Assembly: GCA_964655525.1 (NCBI GenBank)
Contig: CAZZNE010000003.1
Span: forward strand, 1-64,000
Source: DLAJ01 sp964655525
GTDB lineage: Bacteria; Bacillota; Clostridia; Lachnospirales; Lachnospiraceae
DNA: 64,000 bases
Reading direction: 5' to 3'
Part shown: positions 60,390 to 64,000 of the stretch, in pieces
How the letters are laid out: the number at the start of each line of letters is the position of its first letter
Position numbering within the stretch: position 1 is the stretch's first letter
Made by a program: the position numbers and the translations under genes
The notes under the pieces: model-generated
What the model was told of the DNA's origin: nothing
The model's database searches: none
Seen by the model: the letters and a program-made list of their open reading frames with translations, nothing else

Positions 60390-60451
60390 CAAATCAGTCC
60401 ATTGCCATCAGCCTGAAGCAGTGGACAGAGATATTTAAGCAGCTGTAGGTC

Positions 60452-60480
60452 TTGCGGTGTCGGACAAAAAGTGCTAAAAT
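60452..60480 (+). promoter_or_regulatory. Sigma-A promoter of the small membrane protein gene
   Basis: TTGCGG (60452-60457), 17-base spacer, TAAAAT (60475-60480) preceded by TGC. Confidence 0.65.
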
Positions 60481-60533
60481 GAGGAAAGCGTGGAGACATT
60501 CACGCGCGTAAAAACAATCGGAGGCGAAGATTC

Positions 60534-60785
60534 ATGAGGGTATGGAACAAGATCAAGTCGTTGATTTATATGGGCGTGACAATACTTGCCGTTATACTGA
60601 TGAATATGGTTTCGGGCTGTGCGGGCGTGTTTGCGAGCGACGGCACGGAAGGGACGTTTGATGCACAGACAGCTTGGATCCTTGTTGGGATCATTGCGGT
60701 GGCAGTCATCGTAGCCGTGATCATTGCGGCAGTGACGTCGGTCATTTCCGGCGTTGTCGGTGCACAGGAGGACGGAAATGAATAA
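60534..60785 (+). CDS. Small membrane protein, unknown
   Basis: An 83-residue protein with a hydrophobic N-terminus (LIYMGVTILAVILMNMVSGC) and a second long helix (AWILVGIIAVAVIVAVIIAAV). The first segment ends VSGC, close to a lipobox, so the mature protein might be a lipoprotein with one further helix. I recognise no family. It has its own promoter, GGAGG site and terminator, so it is a stand-alone gene. Confidence 0.7.
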   Translation: MRVWNKIKSLIYMGVTILAVILMNMVSGCAGVFASDGTEGTFDAQTAWILVGIIAVAVIVAVIIAAVTSVISGVVGAQEDGNE

Positions 60786-60814
60786 AAAAGAATGCATCTG
60801 CGGTGCATTCTTTT
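60786..60814 (+). terminator. Rho-independent terminator 1 after the small membrane protein gene
   Basis: AAAAGAATGCA pairs with TGCATTCTTTT around TCTGCGG. Confidence 0.85.
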
Positions 60815-60824
60815 GACTATGCGG

Positions 60825-60874
60825 ATCTCTAAACTGGCGGAACGTGAGTTTCTTTCAGTTTAGAGATTTTTTTT
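60825..60874 (+). terminator. Rho-independent terminator 2
   Basis: ATCTCTAAACTG pairs with CAGTTTAGAGAT around a 19-base loop, followed by eight T. Two strong terminators in a row isolate the next gene, whose promoter starts at 60876. Confidence 0.92.
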
Positions 60875-60875
60875 C

Positions 60876-60904
60876 TTGCATCCGTACGAAGCATGGTGTA
60901 TGAT
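60876..60904 (+). promoter_or_regulatory. Sigma-A promoter of the aminotransferase gene
   Basis: TTGCAT (60876-60881), 17-base spacer, TATGAT (60899-60904), two bases after the preceding terminator's T run. The leader of about 140 bases has no clear riboswitch. Confidence 0.7.
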
Positions 60905-61053
60905 AGGAAAGGCGTGCGTAGATTGTATACAATAATGCAATAATGCACGAAAGATGCCGGCTAGGGGCAGAGCATGGAAAGAATAAGCCCGGATCATTCA
61001 CAATGCTGAAAAAAAAGCGGCATGAAAGCGAAAAACGATAAGGATGGTGTGCT

Positions 61054-62349
61054 ATGAAATCTTACAAGTCGATGGCAAAGGAAGAACTGGAAGCGTTAAA
61101 GAGAGAATTGGAGCAGCAGTTTGAGGACGCAAAGGCAAAGGGATTAAAGCTGGATATGTCCAGAGGAAAGCCGGGACCTGCACAGTTAGATCTCAGCATG
61201 GATATGATGGATGTGCTGAGTGCGGAGTCTGTCTTAAAGACCGAGGAGGGAGTTGACTGCCGCAATTATGGAACGCTGGACGGTATTCCGGAGGCAAAAA
61301 AGCTGATGGGAGATATGATGGGTGTGCCTGCCCAGAATGTGATCGTCTGTGGAAATGCCAGCCTGTCCATTATGTACGACACGGTTTCACGTTCCGTAAC
61401 GCACGGTGTATGCGGAAGCACACCTTGGTGTAAACTGGACAAGGTGAAATTTTTGTGTCCCGCGCCCGGTTATGACAGACATTTTAAGATAACAGAGCAT
61501 TTTGGCATCGAGATGATCACGATTCCGATGACGCCGCAGGGACCGGATATGGATCTGGTGGAGCAGTACGTCAACACGGATGCATCAGTGAAGGGAATTT
61601 GGTGCGTGCCGAAATATTCCAACCCGCAGGGGTATTCCTATTCAGATGAAACGGTGAAGCGTTTTGCGGCGTTAAAGCCTGCTGCAGAAGATTTCCGCAT
61701 TTATTGGGATAATGCGTATGCTGTGCATCATTTATATGAAGAAACAGAGCGGCAGGATCAGATTTTGGATATCCTGAGCGAGTGTGAGAAGGCGGGCAGT
61801 CCTGATATGGTTTATGAATTTGCATCCACCTCCAAAGTGACATTTTCCGGCGCAGGTGTCGCGGCGATCGCATCTTCGCAGAAAAATTTGAATGATATTA
61901 AAAAAACAATGACAATACAGACGATCGGTTATGATAAGATCAACCAGCTGCGTCATGTCAAATATTTCGGAAATATCGAGGGGATGCATGCGCATATGAT
62001 GGAGCTTGCCGGGATCATGCGTCCGAAATTCGAGGCGGTGCTTGCCGTGCTGGAGCAGGAGTTATCCGGTCTGGAGATTGGCGAATGGACAAAACCAAAC
62101 GGCGGTTATTTTATCTCTTTTGAAGCGATGGAAGGCTGTGCAGCCGCAATCGTAGGAAAATGTAAGGAGGCGGGCGTGGTGCTGACCGATGCGGGTGCAA
62201 CCTATCCGTACGGAAAAGACCCGCGCGACACCAATATCCGTATCGCACCTTCCTTCCCGACCACGGAGGAGATGAAGGAGACGGCAAAGCTTTTTGCATT
62301 GTGTGTCAAGCTTGTGAGTGTGGACCGGTTGTTGTCAGCCGGCAGGTGA
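61054..62349 (+). CDS. PLP-dependent aminotransferase, class I (aspartate aminotransferase-like, MocR-type fold)
   Basis: A 431-residue enzyme. The PLP-binding lysine is in FASTSKVTFSGAG; 'VPKYSNPQGYSYSDE' and 'YWDNAYAVHHL' are the substrate and PLP-ring loops. The N-terminal LDMSRGKPGPAQLDLS is typical of the Ic-type group found in Clostridia and called aspartate aminotransferase. AAGGATGGTG precedes ATG 61054. The amino donor is inferred from family only. Confidence 0.9.
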   Translation: MKSYKSMAKEELEALKRELEQQFEDAKAKGLKLDMSRGKPGPAQLDLSMDMMDVLSAESVLKTEEGVDCRNYGTLDGIPEAKKLMGDMMGVPAQNVIVCGNASLSIMYDTVSRSVTHGVCGSTPWCKLDKVKFLCPAPGYDRHFKITEHFGIEMITIPMTPQGPDMDLVEQYVNTDASVKGIWCVPKYSNPQGYSYSDETVKRFAALKPAAEDFRIYWDNAYAVHHLYEETERQDQILDILSECEKAGSPDMVYEFASTSKVTFSGAGVAAIASSQKNLNDIKKTMTIQTIGYDKINQLRHVKYFGNIEGMHAHMMELAGIMRPKFEAVLAVLEQELSGLEIGEWTKPNGGYFISFEAMEGCAAAIVGKCKEAGVVLTDAGATYPYGKDPRDTNIRIAPSFPTTEEMKETAKLFALCVKLVSVDRLLSAGR

Positions 62350-62368
62350 AAAGAGAAGGAGATTTATC

Positions 62369-62908
62369 ATGCAGGAGAGTGAGTGGAAACGCTTAAAGCG
62401 GGATTTGGTTTATAAAGGTTCCATCATCAACTATTACCGTGATACGGTGCAGGTGCCGAACGGTAATATTGTGGAGTGGGATTTTATCGGTCATAACGGA
62501 GCAGCAGCGGTCGTACCGGTGACGGAGGACGGCAGAATTTTAATGGTACGGCAGTATCGGAATGCTCTTGACCGTGTGACGCTTGAGATTCCGGCAGGGG
62601 GATTAAACGGCAAAGATGAGCCGACAAAGACGGCAGCGGCGCGCGAACTGGAGGAGGAGACGGGCTATCGCAGTGAGGAGCTTTCCTTTTTGATCAGCCT
62701 AAATACAACGGTCGCATTCTGCAACGAAAAAATTGACGTCTATGTGGCGAGAAATTTGGTTCCGTCGAACCAGCATCTGGATGAGGACGAATTCATTGAT
62801 GTCGTGCCGATGGATGTGGAGGAGCTGACGCAGATGATCTATGAGGGAAAGCTCATGGATTCGAAGACGGTGGCGGCGATTCTGGCGTATCGCAGCCGTT
62901 ATTGTTAA
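62369..62908 (+). CDS. nudF: NUDIX hydrolase (ADP-ribose pyrophosphatase type)
   Basis: A 179-residue enzyme. The Nudix box G-x5-E-x7-R-E-x2-E-E-x-G is GLNGKDEPTKTAAARELEEE followed by TGY. RQYRNALDRVTLEIPAGG is characteristic of ADP-sugar pyrophosphatases. It splits ADP-ribose to AMP and ribose 5-phosphate. ATG 62369 follows GAAGGAG. The order nudF-spoIIM-xerD resembles that around B. subtilis spoIIM. Confidence 0.9.
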   Translation: MQESEWKRLKRDLVYKGSIINYYRDTVQVPNGNIVEWDFIGHNGAAAVVPVTEDGRILMVRQYRNALDRVTLEIPAGGLNGKDEPTKTAAARELEEETGYRSEELSFLISLNTTVAFCNEKIDVYVARNLVPSNQHLDEDEFIDVVPMDVEELTQMIYEGKLMDSKTVAAILAYRSRYC

Positions 62909-62912
62909 ATAA

Positions 62913-62942
62913 AGAATGTCCGCACGATGAGGCTCATATAAT
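62913..62942 (+). promoter_or_regulatory. Possible sigma-E promoter of spoIIM
   Basis: AGAATGTC (62913-62920), 14-base spacer, CATATAAT (62935-62942). The -10 resembles the sigma-E box; the -35 is poorer. spoIIM is a sigma-E gene in B. subtilis. TATAAT could also be a sigma-A -10, but no -35 fits. Confidence 0.42.
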
Positions 62943-62968
62943 ATAAAAACGAGCTGTGGGGGATTCAT

Positions 62969-63550
62969 ATGAGAGAACATGAAAGGGGGCGCCTCGCATT
63001 GCTTAGCGGGAGCGCTCCCTTTTTGGTCGGTTTTTTTGCCGGGATTGCGCTTCTGGTGCTGGGTAGAGGCTGGTTTTTGGGCAGCGGAGATATGATGGGA
63101 ACAGAAAAAACACATTATATCGGCTATCTGGATATACATAAAAACCGCCTGTTATTGTATGTGCTTGGGCTGCGCATGCGAACCGTCGTACTCATGCTTT
63201 TGCTCTCAGTGACGCCGTTAGGGCGTTTTGTCCGGTATGGCTATACGGCATGGTATGGTCTGGCGTTCGGCATGACATTAACGGCGGCATATGCCGTGTA
63301 CGGAGTGAAAGGCTTGTGGCTTGTGTGTATCTGTCTGTTCCCACAGATTCTTTTTTACATTCCGGCGTTCGTTCTGCTGTGCAGGACTTCGGAACGGATC
63401 TATGAACAGGCCGGGGGCGGATATGGGGGAATCGGCACGAGGCAGATCCTGACAGGCATTGGCGTGATCGTCCTTCTGGGGGTGCTCGGCTGCCTTGCGG
63501 AGGGGTATGTCAACTCCCTAATTGTTATGAAAATGTTAAAAAAATTTTAA
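62969..63550 (+). CDS. spoIIM: Stage II sporulation protein M
   Basis: A 193-residue protein with five helices: N-terminal FLVGFFAGIALLVLG, a middle helix group (RTVVLMLLLSVTPLGRFVRY; GLAFGMTLTAAYAVYGVKGL) and a C-terminal ILTGIGVIVLLGVLGCLAEG. SpoIIM anchors the SpoIID-SpoIIP peptidoglycan-degrading machine for engulfment. The place between nudF and xerD supports the call. GGGGGATTC precedes ATG 62969. Confidence 0.85.
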   Translation: MREHERGRLALLSGSAPFLVGFFAGIALLVLGRGWFLGSGDMMGTEKTHYIGYLDIHKNRLLLYVLGLRMRTVVLMLLLSVTPLGRFVRYGYTAWYGLAFGMTLTAAYAVYGVKGLWLVCICLFPQILFYIPAFVLLCRTSERIYEQAGGGYGGIGTRQILTGIGVIVLLGVLGCLAEGYVNSLIVMKMLKKF

Positions 63551-63562
63551 GCGCAAATTGCT

Positions 63563-63605
63563 ATATGTGGTAGACATAAATGGTATTGTTTCCGATATGT
63601 GGTAG
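63563..63605 (+). repeat. Two direct copies of ATATGTGGTAG
   Basis: The 11-mer occurs at 63563-63573 and 63595-63605, 32 bases apart (about three helical turns), with similar following bases (ATAAATG and TCTAAATG). The copies lie upstream of the xerD promoter and may be activator or repressor sites. Confidence 0.5.
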
Positions 63606-63654
63606 TTTTGTCTAAATGTGATGAAAATGTCCCGAAATGGGGTAAAAATTGCGA

Positions 63655-63683
63655 TTGCTTTTCTTAAAAATTCTGCTTATAAT
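63655..63683 (+). promoter_or_regulatory. Sigma-A promoter of xerD
   Basis: TTGCTT (63655-63660), 17-base spacer, TATAAT (63678-63683). Confidence 0.65.
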
Positions 63684-63740
63684 AATGCGTGAACACGCTT
63701 TTTTGATTAACATAAATATTTGAGGGTGGCACGCGGATAC

Positions 63741-64000
63741 ATGAAAGATGAAATCGGGCAGTTTATTGAATATCTGCATAACGTGAAAAAGACCTCCGAT
63801 AACACGGAGCTCTCATATCGGAGAGATCTGAACAAGGTGCAGATGTTTCTTGCCGACCGCGGCGTGACAAGTCTTGAACAGATTGATGAAAAGATGCTGG
63901 AGGCGTATGTGAAAGACTTAGAGGAGCAGAAGTTTGCGCCTGCGAGTATTTCGCGTAACATCGCTTCAATTAAGGCTTTTTTTCATTATCTCAACCAAGA
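63741..64000 (+). CDS. xerD: Tyrosine recombinase XerD, N-terminal part (continues beyond window)
   Basis: ATG 63741 opens a frame that is still open at base 64000. The 86 visible residues are the SAM-like core-binding domain of tyrosine recombinases (EIGQFIEYLHNVKKTSDNTE; LSYRRDLNKVQMFL; SISRNIASIKAFFHYL). XerD resolves chromosome dimers at dif. The place after spoIIM matches other Firmicutes, which argues against a phage integrase. The catalytic domain is outside the window. Confidence 0.85.
   Translation, partial: MKDEIGQFIEYLHNVKKTSDNTELSYRRDLNKVQMFLADRGVTSLEQIDEKMLEAYVKDLEEQKFAPASISRNIASIKAFFHYLNQ

Noticed and set aside
60875..61053. Aminotransferase leader as a riboswitch
   Set aside because: The preceding hairpins are ordinary terminators of the upstream gene, and the leader itself has no conserved riboswitch core that I can recognise.

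Overview
The window looks like chromosomal DNA of a spore-forming Firmicute of class Clostridia, most likely a Lachnospiraceae-type gut anaerobe. Evidence: a complete spoIIIAA-AH operon, spoIVB, a Spo0A-type regulator and spoIIM; purine-rich Shine-Dalgarno sites 6-9 bases before most starts; the gene order xseA-xseB-prenyl synthase-dxs-tlyA-nadK-argR-recN-spoIVB; DeoB, RNase Y, RqcH and RemA; and an autonomous glycyl-radical protein pointing to anaerobic life. I saw no rRNA, tRNA, CRISPR array, prophage or intact insertion sequence.

Layout. 1-13 kb is accessory: a tocopherol-cyclase-like fragment, cupin, GNAT, a decayed DUF3800 gene, an ECF sigma/DUF4179 pair, an Erm-type rRNA methyltransferase behind a long structured leader, a chemoreceptor, a CPBP protease, an XRE/DUF2975 pair, a LytTR regulator, and an HxlR/flavoprotein/radical-SAM group. 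13.5-16.5 kb holds two glycoside hydrolases (GH2, GH5). 17-22.3 kb is the spoIIIA operon behind a sigma-E-like promoter. 22.4-37.7 kb is mostly core: deoB, prfC, a transglutaminase-like lipoprotein, an Asp23 protein, nusB, then the xseA-to-spoIVB series. 37.7-42.8 kb is an accessory block between spoIVB and a spo0A-like gene, which are normally neighbours. It carries an HxlR regulator and an ACGX-type peptide-modification operon (repeat peptide, radical SAM/SPASM enzyme, nitroreductase). 42.9-64 kb returns to core genes: spo0A-like, glgA, rqcH, yicC, remA, gmk, rpoZ, rimO, pgsA, cinA, two tandem acyltransferases, recA, recX, an L,D-transpeptidase, rny, a PP2C phosphatase, an aminotransferase, a NUDIX hydrolase, spoIIM and the start of xerD.

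Two items stand out. First, the Spo0A-like protein keeps the start of the receiver (acidic pair D10-D11) and an intact DNA-binding domain. The receiver core with the phospho-acceptor aspartate is missing, so phosphorelay control cannot work in the usual way. Second, the ACGX operon encodes a 70-residue peptide with six cysteines spaced 4-13-13-13-4, and its putative -35 overlaps an exact Spo0A-box heptamer.

Other patterns include a long attenuator-like leader before the Erm gene, with small upstream reading frames and two terminator hairpins. A family of intergenic hairpin elements includes three copies of a 31-base unit before spoIIIAE, rimO and spo0A. LexA boxes lie on a consensus recA promoter. 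At two places a promoter overlaps the preceding gene's terminator. All calls come from reading the sequence; no database search was run.
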